This document shows, in pieces, positions 7,818 through 14,819 of a DNA stretch of 64,000 nucleotides. The notes below the pieces were generated by a model that was given only the letters and a program-made list of their open reading frames with translations, was not told the DNA's origin and made no database searches. The translations under genes and the position numbers were made by a program. Every line of letters begins with the position of its first letter. The stretch's first letter is position 1. Source of the DNA: Alloyangia pacifica (GTDB lineage: Bacteria > Pseudomonadota > Alphaproteobacteria > Rhodobacterales > Rhodobacteraceae). The stretch covers positions 62,001-126,000 of the forward strand of contig NZ_JAIVKX010000005.1 of assembly GCF_020524285.1 (NCBI RefSeq), in the 5' to 3' direction.

Positions 7818-9116
7818 TCAGTCCAGACTGTCGCGAATCCGGTGGTAGGGGTGGATATGGTTGGCCACCTGCGTCGCGACCCAATGCGACGGCACGGTGC
7901 GGATCGGTGTCACCGGCAGCGGCATCTGATCGTCGCTCAGAACCTCGGCGGCGTTCTCGCCCAGATGGCGCCCGAGCGAGAAGGAGGCCGCGACGCCGCG
8001 CCCCGAATAGACGCCGCCGAACATCAGCCCGTCGCCAAGCCGGAAGAGCCGCGGCTTGCGATCGGGCACCACGGCAAAGGACCCCTCCCAGTAATTGTCC
8101 ACCTTGGCCAGCGGCCCAAGCTGTGGAAACGCATCCTCGAGCATCCGCTGGATGCGCCGGAGGCCGCGCTGCTCGGCATTGTGCCAAAGCGTGTGGGTGC
8201 CGCCGGTCACGATGCGGAAGTCGCAGTCGTAGTGGAACGCCCGGATGTCGCGGCGCGTGTCCGAGACCCCGACATTGCCCACGAAGATCTGCGCGCGCAG
8301 CGGTTCGGGGATCGGCTGCGTGGCGGCGTCATAGACCCGGAAGGGAACCATCGCCTTGCCAAGCTTCGGCCAGATGTCCCGGGTCAGCGCATTTGTCGCC
8401 AGAACCACCTTGCGCGCCCGCACGGTGCCGCCCTTGCAGGTCACCCGCCAGAGCGGGCCCTCGCGGGTCAGGCTCTCGGCGCGGCTGTTCTCGAAGATCG
8501 TGACGCCAAGCCCCTCGAGCGCCGCGGCGAGGCCGGTCACGAGGCCGAACGGGTTGATGTGGCCACCGTTGCGCGCCTTCAACGCTCCGAGATAGCGGCT
8601 GCCGGTCACCCGCGACGCCTCGGCCCCGTCGAGCCATTCGACCTCATGCCCGCGCGCCTTCCACTCTTCGTACACCGCCTTGCCACGTGCCAGCGCCGCG
8701 TCGCTGTGGCAGGGCTGCAGCCAACCGTTCTGCACCGCATGCGCCTCGATCCCGAACCGTCGGATGGTGTCGAAGAGATAGGCGGCGGAGCCCTTGATCA
8801 TCTCGTTGTAGCGCGTGCCCACCGTGGACCCGAAGGCGGCCTCGATCTCGGAGGGAGAAGACTTCGAGTGATGCGGGACCACCTGCCCGTTGTTGCGCCC
8901 CGACGCGGCGGAGCCGATCTCGTTGCCCTCCAGCAGCATGACCTTCAGCCCCGCCTCGATCGCGCCAAGCGCGGTGCCGAGCCCGGTGAGCCCGCCGCCG
9001 ATCACCAGCAGGTCGGTCTCGACCTCGCCGGAAAGGCTTGGCGCTGCGGTGCGCGCCGCGACGGTCTTGCGCCAGAGGTGCGGGGTCTTCCAGTCGACCT
9101 CAGCGATCGAGGACAT
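7818..9116 (-). CDS. FAD-dependent amine/amino-acid oxidoreductase (DadA/PuuB type)
   Basis: 432-residue DAO-fold flavoprotein that should oxidise a secondary or primary amine or D-amino acid. It has the dinucleotide-binding LLVIGGGLTGLGTAL near residue 36, GSAASGRNNGQV (the ASGRNxG motif of gamma-glutamylputrescine oxidase-like enzymes), and C-terminal GDGLMFGGVYSGRGV. Methionine 1 (MSSIAEVDW) is chosen because the coding pattern fades upstream, although no convincing Shine-Dalgarno precedes it; an in-frame start at 9272 would add 52 low-quality residues. A hairpin (9136-9154) lies just before the start. Transcription probably begins near operator site 2, leaving a leader of about 250 bases. 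Confidence 0.85.
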   Translation of the reverse strand: MSSIAEVDWKTPHLWRKTVAARTAAPSLSGEVETDLLVIGGGLTGLGTALGAIEAGLKVMLLEGNEIGSAASGRNNGQVVPHHSKSSPSEIEAAFGSTVGTRYNEMIKGSAAYLFDTIRRFGIEAHAVQNGWLQPCHSDAALARGKAVYEEWKARGHEVEWLDGAEASRVTGSRYLGALKARNGGHINPFGLVTGLAAALEGLGVTIFENSRAESLTREGPLWRVTCKGGTVRARKVVLATNALTRDIWPKLGKAMVPFRVYDAATQPIPEPLRAQIFVGNVGVSDTRRDIRAFHYDCDFRIVTGGTHTLWHNAEQRGLRRIQRMLEDAFPQLGPLAKVDNYWEGSFAVVPDRKPRLFRLGDGLMFGGVYSGRGVAASFSLGRHLGENAAEVLSDDQMPLPVTPIRTVPSHWVATQVANHIHPYHRIRDSLD

Positions 9117-9135
9117 GGTGCACCGAAGGGGCTTG

Positions 9136-9154
9136 GGCACCTGACCAAGGTGCC
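9136..9154 (-). other. Hairpin in the long leader of the amine oxidoreductase
   Basis: GGCACCT (9136-9142) and AGGTGCC (9148-9154) form a 7-bp stem with loop GACCA, 20 bases before the start codon at 9116. It could mask the translation start, which has no clear ribosome binding site. The rest of 9117-9372 shows no gene I can support. Confidence 0.35.
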
Positions 9155-9372
9155 GACATTCCGAGTCTGATCGCTTCAGTGCCCGCCGAGGTGGCGAGGA
9201 GAGCCGCTGAAATCTGCGAGGCTGCGCCGCGTTGCATTCCCTGTTCCCTGTGTTCGTGCCGCCCCTCGGCAACCGGATCTCGGGGGCTGAGGGGGTGGCT
9301 CGTGTCTCTTGCGCCGCGGTCCAGCGGACTGCGGTACCGGCATGGGAGCAAAGGAATGCGTTACGGTCAATA

Positions 9373-9386
9373 AAGTGTCGACAAAT
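9373..9386. promoter_or_regulatory. Operator-like inverted repeat, site 2 (AAGTGT-CG-ACAAAT)
   Basis: Seven bases beyond the stop of the GntR gene and upstream of the minus-strand amine oxidoreductase. Identical to site 1 over AAGTGTCGACAA. Its place between the regulator and the next gene in the same direction suggests a separate, regulated promoter for the oxidoreductase. On the minus strand a TTGACC hexamer follows it directly. Confidence 0.55.
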
Positions 9387-9392
9387 ATGTCT

Positions 9393-10163
9393 TCATTTTT
9401 CTACTTCGGGGGTCTCTTTTCGTGCCGCGCGCTTTTTCCGCCTCTGAAGCGGGCTGGTCTCGGCCTCGTAGACCTGGAAAAGCGCGTCCTTGAGGGCGCG
9501 TTGAGTCGCCGAAACCGTCATCTCGATGTGCCGGCGCAGCGCCGCCTCGCCGCCCTCCAGATCGCGCCGCAACGCGGCATCGACGATCTCGTCATGCGCG
9601 TGCACCTGGTTGGTGTCATGGCTGACGTGCTCGATCTGGATGCGCCGGATGAAGCGGATGCGCGCGTTGATTGCGCTGAGCTGCACCGGGATCTCGAGGT
9701 TGCCGGACAACTCGGCGATCAACATGTGAAAGCGTTCATCCAACTCGAGGATCTCGTCCGGCGCCCGCATCTGATAGCCGTCGCGCACCGAGCGCCAGAA
9801 CTCCGCGAAGCGGTCGAGCTCGGCCTCCTCGGCGCGCTCGACCATCAGGCGGAACGCCGCGATCTCGATGATCGCGCGCAACTCGTAGAGATCCAGCAAT
9901 CCGTCCGTACTTAGCGGTCGCACGTGGAAGCCGCGGTTCGGCGCGAACTGGACGAAGCCTTCGCTCGCGAGGCGGTTCAGCGCTTCCCGGATCGGGGTCC
10001 GTGACAGCTCCAACTCGCGCGAGAGCTGTACCTCGTTGATCCGCTCGTTGGGCCGAAGCTTGAATTCGACCAGCAGCTTGCGAACCGTCTGATAAGCGCG
10101 CTCGGCGCTGTCCGCGCTGCGCTTCGGCTTGGACTTCGCCTCGGGAGCTGACTTTTCGGGCAT
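9393..10163 (-). CDS. GntR-family transcriptional regulator, FCD (FadR/VanR) type
   Basis: 256-residue repressor-type regulator. The N-terminal winged helix is at about residues 20-85, with the recognition region LSRELELSRTPIREALNRLASEGFV. The C-terminal all-helical FCD ligand domain (about 95-230) carries metal-site candidates in DERFHMLIAELSGN and HAHDEIVDAAL. A basic tail (RRKKRAARKE) closes the protein. It is central in the island and probably binds the four AAGTGT-type sites at 6027, 9373, 12583 and 12666; this is inference from location and repeat type. No such site is visible before its own start; an unrelated inverted repeat is at 10254-10286. Confidence 0.92.
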   Translation of the reverse strand: MPEKSAPEAKSKPKRSADSAERAYQTVRKLLVEFKLRPNERINEVQLSRELELSRTPIREALNRLASEGFVQFAPNRGFHVRPLSTDGLLDLYELRAIIEIAAFRLMVERAEEAELDRFAEFWRSVRDGYQMRAPDEILELDERFHMLIAELSGNLEIPVQLSAINARIRFIRRIQIEHVSHDTNQVHAHDEIVDAALRRDLEGGEAALRRHIEMTVSATQRALKDALFQVYEAETSPLQRRKKRAARKETPEVEK

Positions 10164-10253
10164 CTAGGTCCTTTCACCTGGGATAGGCGTCCCTCAGGAG
10201 GCATCAAAATGTATGCAGAGAAATAGCGCACTTTGCGTGCCGAGCGAAAGAAG

Positions 10254-10286
10254 CCTGTGTCTTCCGGACGTTGCGGAATACACAGG
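10254..10286. promoter_or_regulatory. Inverted repeat upstream of the GntR gene
   Basis: Arms CCTGTGTCTTCC (10254-10265) and GGAATACACAGG (10275-10286) match with one mismatch around a 9-base loop. It lies 91 bases before the GntR start and 128 bases after the stop of the dehydrogenase gene. It has no T-run, so I favour an operator over a terminator. The rest of 10164-10413 shows no gene. Confidence 0.4.
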
Positions 10287-10413
10287 TACAAACTCACCTG
10301 GTCACCTTCATCGGGGCCACCGAGCCCGGTCCATGGGACCCGACAGGGCCCGGAACCGGGCGCGCGACCTGCGGTCTTCTGCTCGCAGCGCACCCGGCCC
10401 GAGGCCCCGCGGG

Positions 10414-11325
10414 TCAGAGGGGTCCGCGCTCTCCGATCAGCTTCAGCATCGACACGATCGCCGCGTCACGGTCGGCCCGCAGGGCCTCGCGGTCCTGCAA
10501 AAGCCGCTCAGCGGCCGTCGCCACGATCTCGCGCGTTTCCGCGTTCAGCGTGGCATCGCCGAGGTCTGCCCAGATATCCTCGTAGGTCTGGCCGTACTTG
10601 CGCAGGAATTCGGCCATGCCCTCGGCATTGAGCCCGTTCGAGATGAACGCGCCCTGCACGCCCCACTTCGGGCCCGGCCCGTAGATGAAGGCGCGGTCGA
10701 TGTCCTCGACGCTGGCCACCCCGTCGCGCAGCAGCGCGATGGCCTCGCGCCACATCGCGCCCATAAGCCGCAGGGCGAGGTGCCCGGTGATCTCGCGGGT
10801 GAGCAGAACCGGCTTCTTGCCGATGGCATCATAGACCGCGCGGGCGCGTGCCGGAACGTCCGGCGCGGTCTGCTCGCCGCCGACGATTTCCACCAGCGGC
10901 ATGATATGCGCCGGGTTGAACGGGTGGGCGAGCACGATCCGTTCGGGACGGGCGCAGCGGGCCTGCATCTCGGTCACAAGCAGCGCCGAGGACGACGAGG
11001 CGATGATCACCTCGTCCTCCACATGGCGCTCGATCTCCGCCAACAGCGCCTGCTTGAGATCGAGCGCCTCGGGCCCGCTTTCCTGCACGTAGTCCACCCC
11101 GGCCAGCGCCTCCGCCATGTCGTCGAAGACCTCGATCTCGCCGGGCGCGATGGCGGGGCCGTGCAGCTCCGCCAGATCGGCGAAAAGACCGTCGCGCAGA
11201 GCCGCAAAACGGGCAGGGGCCTCGGGGTCGGGGTCATGGACCCGAACGTCGAAGCCATGGTGGGCGAAGGCGGCGGCCCAGCGTTGACCGATCACGCCGA
11301 AGCCGACGATGCCGATGGTCTTCAT
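10414..11325 (-). CDS. 3-hydroxyacyl-CoA / L-carnitine dehydrogenase family protein
   Basis: 303-residue NAD-dependent dehydrogenase of the 3-hydroxyacyl-CoA dehydrogenase superfamily; the short form without hydratase domain resembles L-carnitine and L-gulonate dehydrogenases. Rossmann GFGVIGQRW starts at residue 8; the catalytic region has SSSSALL, then AHPFNPAHIMPLVEIV with the His and the Glu of the dyad. Start ATG overlaps the stop of the 290-aa protein copy B (ATGA), so the two are translationally coupled, as copy A is with its SDR. The C-terminus is helical. Oxidation of a 3-hydroxy group on a small acid is likely; the substrate is not known. Confidence 0.87.
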   Translation of the reverse strand: MKTIGIVGFGVIGQRWAAAFAHHGFDVRVHDPDPEAPARFAALRDGLFADLAELHGPAIAPGEIEVFDDMAEALAGVDYVQESGPEALDLKQALLAEIERHVEDEVIIASSSSALLVTEMQARCARPERIVLAHPFNPAHIMPLVEIVGGEQTAPDVPARARAVYDAIGKKPVLLTREITGHLALRLMGAMWREAIALLRDGVASVEDIDRAFIYGPGPKWGVQGAFISNGLNAEGMAEFLRKYGQTYEDIWADLGDATLNAETREIVATAAERLLQDREALRADRDAAIVSMLKLIGERGPL

Positions 11326-12194
11326 GCGTCGTCCCTCGTGCCGGAGAGCGCGGCCCGGAAGCCTTCGTTGAGGTCGTTCCAGGGGATTAGCAGGTCGATC
11401 CATGCGGCGATGCGCCCGGCCACGAGGATCGCCTCGTCCAGCAGCGCGGCCAGCGGCTGATCGGGGTCCGCTGCTGCGGCCTTGCAGGCAAACAGCAGTT
11501 CGGGCGTCTCGGTCATGTGGCAGAAGTCGCGCAGGCGCGATGCGGTGCGGTCCAGTGCGAGAGAGGCCGAGACACGCAGCGCGTGGTCTGTCTCGGTGCC
11601 GAGCGCGCCGCGGATCCACCACAGGGTTTCGTGCAGGGTGCGGGCCTCGGACTCCGCCTGCATCACCGGGCCGACCGGATGCATGATCGCGCGCGAGCCG
11701 GTCAACGCGAGAATGTCCGCAGGGCAGTCCGCCCAGAGCGCGCGGCGGCCCTGCCACAGCGCTTCGGGCACATCAGGAGCGGCGGGGCTGGCGGGCGCGG
11801 CATCCGTGCGGACCAGCGTGCCGTCAAAGCGCCGATGACCGGCCTCGCGGCGCAGCCGCAGCCCGAGTTCCTGGATCAGCTCCACCGGCGCGTCGATGTG
11901 TCCGAGTACGGTCACGGCGGCGGTCTCGGCCTGCAGCGGCGCGAAGGTGATTTCGAGGAACTGGCGCACCGGCCAGTAGATGAACGCGCCGGGTCGCGCC
12001 GCAAGCACGTCCACCGCGCCCTCCACGTCGGTGACGAAGGGCGCATGCCAGAAGATGTGGCTGCCGGCGATCTTTGGGGTGTGCAACTGCAACTGCATGG
12101 GCAGGCAATCGGCGAGGGCGGCCAGCGTCTTGGGGGCCCCGTCCGAGGTGATGATCGGGCAGCGAATGCCGTCGGCTTCGAAGATCAGCTCCAT
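11322..12194 (-). CDS. 290-aa protein with cyclophilin/DUF3830-like N-terminus, copy B
   Basis: Exactly the same length as copy A (351-1223) and clearly paralogous: LHTPKIAGSHI, WHAPFV, GAFIYWPVRQFLEITFAPLQ and AETAAVTVLG in the N-terminal half, then SRAIMHPVGPV, HETLWWIR, RLRDFCHMT and VAGRIAAWIDLL in the C-terminal half. No catalytic motif I recognise, no export signal. It sits between a NIPSNAP gene (10-base gap) and a dehydrogenase (4-base overlap). Two divergent copies in separate operons of one island suggest they handle two related intermediates or form a heteromer. Confidence 0.8.
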   Translation of the reverse strand: MELIFEADGIRCPIITSDGAPKTLAALADCLPMQLQLHTPKIAGSHIFWHAPFVTDVEGAVDVLAARPGAFIYWPVRQFLEITFAPLQAETAAVTVLGHIDAPVELIQELGLRLRREAGHRRFDGTLVRTDAAPASPAAPDVPEALWQGRRALWADCPADILALTGSRAIMHPVGPVMQAESEARTLHETLWWIRGALGTETDHALRVSASLALDRTASRLRDFCHMTETPELLFACKAAAADPDQPLAALLDEAILVAGRIAAWIDLLIPWNDLNEGFRAALSGTRDDA

Positions 12195-12204
12195 CGTCGC
12201 GGCC

Positions 12205-12543
12205 TCAGCGCTTGATCCGGCCGGTCCGGGGATCGCAGAAGGACACCGGCTTGACGATCTGGTTGCGCATGTCGAGCAGGTAGTCGGTTTCGATCACCTT
12301 GAGACGGTAGGCCTGCCATGCCGGATCGGCTTCCATCTTGTCTCGGCGCTCCTCGCGATCCGCCAGGCTCTCGTAGGGCCAGATGTGGATCGCCCGGGAG
12401 AGATCGCCGATATGCGTCTGGTAGAAGCCGATCGGCTCGTTGAGGTAATGCAATTGCAGGGGCAGGCCGATCTCTTCGTAGAGCTCGAGGAATTTCGGCA
12501 GCATGTTCGGTTTCGCGGTGTAGATGCGGTGATCGAAGATCAT
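12205..12543 (-). CDS. NIPSNAP family protein
   Basis: 112-residue dimeric alpha/beta-barrel-type protein of the NIPSNAP family. It has the typical N-terminal MIFDHRIYTAKPNML and a mid-protein HIWPYESLADREERR, and ends with a basic TGRIKR. Such small proteins often sit in bacterial degradative clusters; their biochemical role is mostly unproven, with monooxygenase- or isomerase-like activity sometimes suggested. First gene of the minus-strand operon NIPSNAP, 290-aa copy B, dehydrogenase. Its promoter region carries operator-like site 3, a perfect-armed inverted repeat 40 bases upstream. Confidence 0.85.
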   Translation of the reverse strand: MIFDHRIYTAKPNMLPKFLELYEEIGLPLQLHYLNEPIGFYQTHIGDLSRAIHIWPYESLADREERRDKMEADPAWQAYRLKVIETDYLLDMRNQIVKPVSFCDPRTGRIKR

Positions 12544-12582
12544 GGGGGCGGGCTCTCCTTGGTTTCTCCCGAGGAACGATCA

Positions 12583-12596
12583 AAGTGTAGACACTT
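12583..12596. promoter_or_regulatory. Operator-like inverted repeat, site 3 (AAGTGT-AG-ACACTT)
   Basis: The best copy of the set: six-base arms AAGTGT and ACACTT are perfect inverted repeats around AG. It sits 40 bases before the NIPSNAP start on the minus strand and about 70 bases from site 4, in the divergent gap to the SDR gene. Confidence 0.6.
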
Positions 12597-12665
12597 GCAA
12601 GTCAAAAGGCGCCCGAAGACCGCGTCGTCCCTTGCTGCGCGATGATCTGCCATTATTGTCGGCAC

Positions 12666-12679
12666 AAGTGTGCACACTA
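12666..12679. promoter_or_regulatory. Operator-like inverted repeat, site 4 (AAGTGT-GC-ACACTA)
   Basis: Five of six arm positions match as an inverted repeat. It ends directly before an ATG at 12680 and 12 bases before the chosen SDR start at 12692. A bound regulator here would block the SDR promoter or its transcription start. Confidence 0.55.
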
Positions 12680-12691
12680 ATGGAGCGACAG

Positions 12692-13453
12692 ATGGATCTG
12701 AACGGCAAGGTTGCCATCGTGACCGGGGGCGCCTCTGGCATCGGCGAAGCGACCGTGGCGCTATTTCATGCCCAGGGGGCGCAGGTCCTCTTGGCCGACA
12801 AGGATGCGGCGCGGGCCGAGGCTGCCGCACGGCAGATCGATCCGGACCTGCGCACCGTCGTGCCCTTCGCTGCGGATGTCTCGCGCGCCGCGGATGCGGA
12901 GGCTGCGGTTGCGGAGGCGGTTTCCCGCTTCGGGCGGCTCGACATCCTCGTCAACAACGCCGGTTATGGCATTCGGGCCAGCGTGACGGGCACCTCCGAG
13001 GCGGATTGGGATGCGCTCATGGCGGTCAACCTCAAGGGGGTCTTCCTGTTCTCCCGCGCCGCGATCCCGGTGATGGAAGCGCAGGGCGGCGGCGTCATCG
13101 TCAACACCGCATCCAATGCCGCCCTCGTCGCGATCGCCGACCGCGCCGCATATGTCGCGTCGAAGGGCGCGGTCGCGGCGCTCACGCGGGCCATGGCGGT
13201 GGACCATGCGGCGCAGAACATCCGCGTCAACGCGGTGGCGCCCGGGACGACATGGTCGCCCTATTTCGACGAGATCCTGAAAACCCACGAAGACCCCGAC
13301 GGCTTCGTCGCAGGTTTGAATGCCCGCGCGCCGATGGACCGCACGGCGCGCCCGTCCGAAATCGCCGAGGCGATCCTCTGGCTCGCGTCGGACCGCTCGT
13401 CCTACGCGACCGGGTCCGTCATGGTGGTGGATGGCGGCATGACCGCGTGGTGA
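12692..13453 (+). CDS. Short-chain dehydrogenase/reductase
   Basis: 253-residue classical SDR with TGGASGIG at residues 11-18, NNAGYG near 90, the catalytic Ser in NTASNAAL, YVASK as the YxxxK pair, and a C-terminal VMVVDGGMTAW. Start at 12692 is chosen because GGAG lies seven bases upstream; the ATG at 12680 would place the operator against the codon and add four residues. Divergent from the NIPSNAP operon and controlled by the same 150-base region with sites 3 and 4. Probably oxidises an alcohol intermediate of the island's pathway. A strong terminator follows. Confidence 0.9.
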   Translation: MDLNGKVAIVTGGASGIGEATVALFHAQGAQVLLADKDAARAEAAARQIDPDLRTVVPFAADVSRAADAEAAVAEAVSRFGRLDILVNNAGYGIRASVTGTSEADWDALMAVNLKGVFLFSRAAIPVMEAQGGGVIVNTASNAALVAIADRAAYVASKGAVAALTRAMAVDHAAQNIRVNAVAPGTTWSPYFDEILKTHEDPDGFVAGLNARAPMDRTARPSEIAEAILWLASDRSSYATGSVMVVDGGMTAW

Positions 13454-13573
13454 TACCCGCTGATCCGGGTGCGCAGGCTGCGCCGCCGGAATGAGGCCCG
13501 GCCCCAGCGCGGGAGAGGCTGGCTGCTCCTCTTGTCCCGCCCTTGCGGAACGGATGCGTGGCTCGACGAAAGT

Positions 13574-13610
13574 GGAGCGGCGCGGCCCTTGGGTCGCGCC
13601 GTTCCTGTTT
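13574..13610 (+). terminator. Rho-independent terminator
   Basis: A 14-bp stem (13574-13587 with 13592-13605, two G-T wobbles) with loop CTTG, followed by TGTTT. It terminates the SDR transcript between convergent SDR and pobA. Confidence 0.8.
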
Positions 13611-13627
13611 GGCGTTCTGTGAGTGAT

Positions 13628-14809
13628 TTATTCCAGCGGCAGGCCGACGTAATTCTCCGCGATGCTGCGCGAGGCGGCCTCGGAACTGGCGAGATACTCG
13701 AACTCCGCCTTCTGCATGCGCGCCTCGAAGGGCGAGTTCTCCGGGAACTGGTGCATGAGCGTCGAGAGCTGCCAGGAGAAGCGCTCGACCTTCCACACCC
13801 GTGCAAGGACCGTCTGGGAGTAGGCATCGAGATGCGCGTCATTGCCGGCGTAATGCTCGATCAGGCCACGCGCCAGAAGCCGCACGTCGGCCACGGCGAG
13901 GTTGAGCCCCTTGGCGCCGGTCGGCGGCACGATATGCGCCGCGTCCCCGGCGAGGAAGAGGTTGCCGTAGCGCATGGGCTCGGCGACGAAGGAGCGCAGC
14001 GGCGCGATGGACTTCTCGAAAGACGCCCCCGTCTGAAGGTTGGCCGCCGCGTCCGGTCCTAGACGCGTGGCGAACTCCTCCCAGAACCGATCGTCGCTCC
14101 ACTCCTCGACGCTGTCCGACAGGTCGCACTGAATGTAGTAGCGGCTGCGCGTCTCCGAGCGCATCGAGGCCAATGCAAAGCCGCGCTGGTGGTTGGCGTA
14201 GATCAGCTCGTGGTTGACCGGCGGTTGATCGACCATGATGCCGAGCCAGCCGAAGGGGTAGACGCGCTCGAAGGTCTTCAGCACGTCCTTCGGGATCGCC
14301 TGCCGCGACACGCCGTGGTAGCCGTCGCAACCGGCCACGTAGTCGCAGCTCACCGTGATGTCTTCGCCCTCGTGGGTGAAGCTCACCTGCGGCGCGCCGG
14401 ACTTCAGCGCGTGCGGCGTGACGTCCTCGACGTTGAAGAAGAACTGCTGGCCCTGCGCGAAGCGCTTGTCGAAGAGGTCCTTGGTCACCTCGGTCTGGCC
14501 GTAGACCATAACCGACTTGCCGGTCAGCCCCGCGAGATCGATGCGGTGCCGCGCCCCGTCGAAGGCCAGCTCGAAGCCGTCGTGTGGGATGCCTTCGCGG
14601 TGCAGCCGCTCGGCGACCCCGGCCTCTTCCAGCGCGGTGACGGTGCCCTGTTCCAACACCCCGGCGCGGATGCGCCCCTCGATATAGGCGCGGTCCTTGC
14701 GGTCCAGCACCACGGTGTCGATCCCGGCGTTGGCCAGCAGTTGCGAGAGCAGCAGCCCGCTGGGCCCGGCGCCGATGATGCAGACCTGTGTCTTGATGGT
14801 TCGTGTCAT
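13628..14809 (-). CDS. pobA: 4-hydroxybenzoate 3-monooxygenase
   Basis: 393-residue class A flavoprotein hydroxylase that turns 4-hydroxybenzoate into protocatechuate with NADPH and oxygen; the length equals the well-known PobA enzymes. FAD-binding IIGAGPSGLLLSQLL is near residue 11, the PobA-typical RIRAGVLEQGTV near 46, the DG motif in AGCDGYHGVSR, and GNLFLAGDAAHIVPPTGAKG near 285. Last gene of the minus-strand operon dctP-dctQ-dctM-pobA, with a ten-base gap after the permease. An AraC-type activator gene diverges from the operon. Protocatechuate ring-cleavage genes are not in the window. Confidence 0.95.
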   Translation of the reverse strand: MTRTIKTQVCIIGAGPSGLLLSQLLANAGIDTVVLDRKDRAYIEGRIRAGVLEQGTVTALEEAGVAERLHREGIPHDGFELAFDGARHRIDLAGLTGKSVMVYGQTEVTKDLFDKRFAQGQQFFFNVEDVTPHALKSGAPQVSFTHEGEDITVSCDYVAGCDGYHGVSRQAIPKDVLKTFERVYPFGWLGIMVDQPPVNHELIYANHQRGFALASMRSETRSRYYIQCDLSDSVEEWSDDRFWEEFATRLGPDAAANLQTGASFEKSIAPLRSFVAEPMRYGNLFLAGDAAHIVPPTGAKGLNLAVADVRLLARGLIEHYAGNDAHLDAYSQTVLARVWKVERFSWQLSTLMHQFPENSPFEARMQKAEFEYLASSEAASRSIAENYVGLPLE

Positions 14810-14819
14810 CGCGGGTTCC

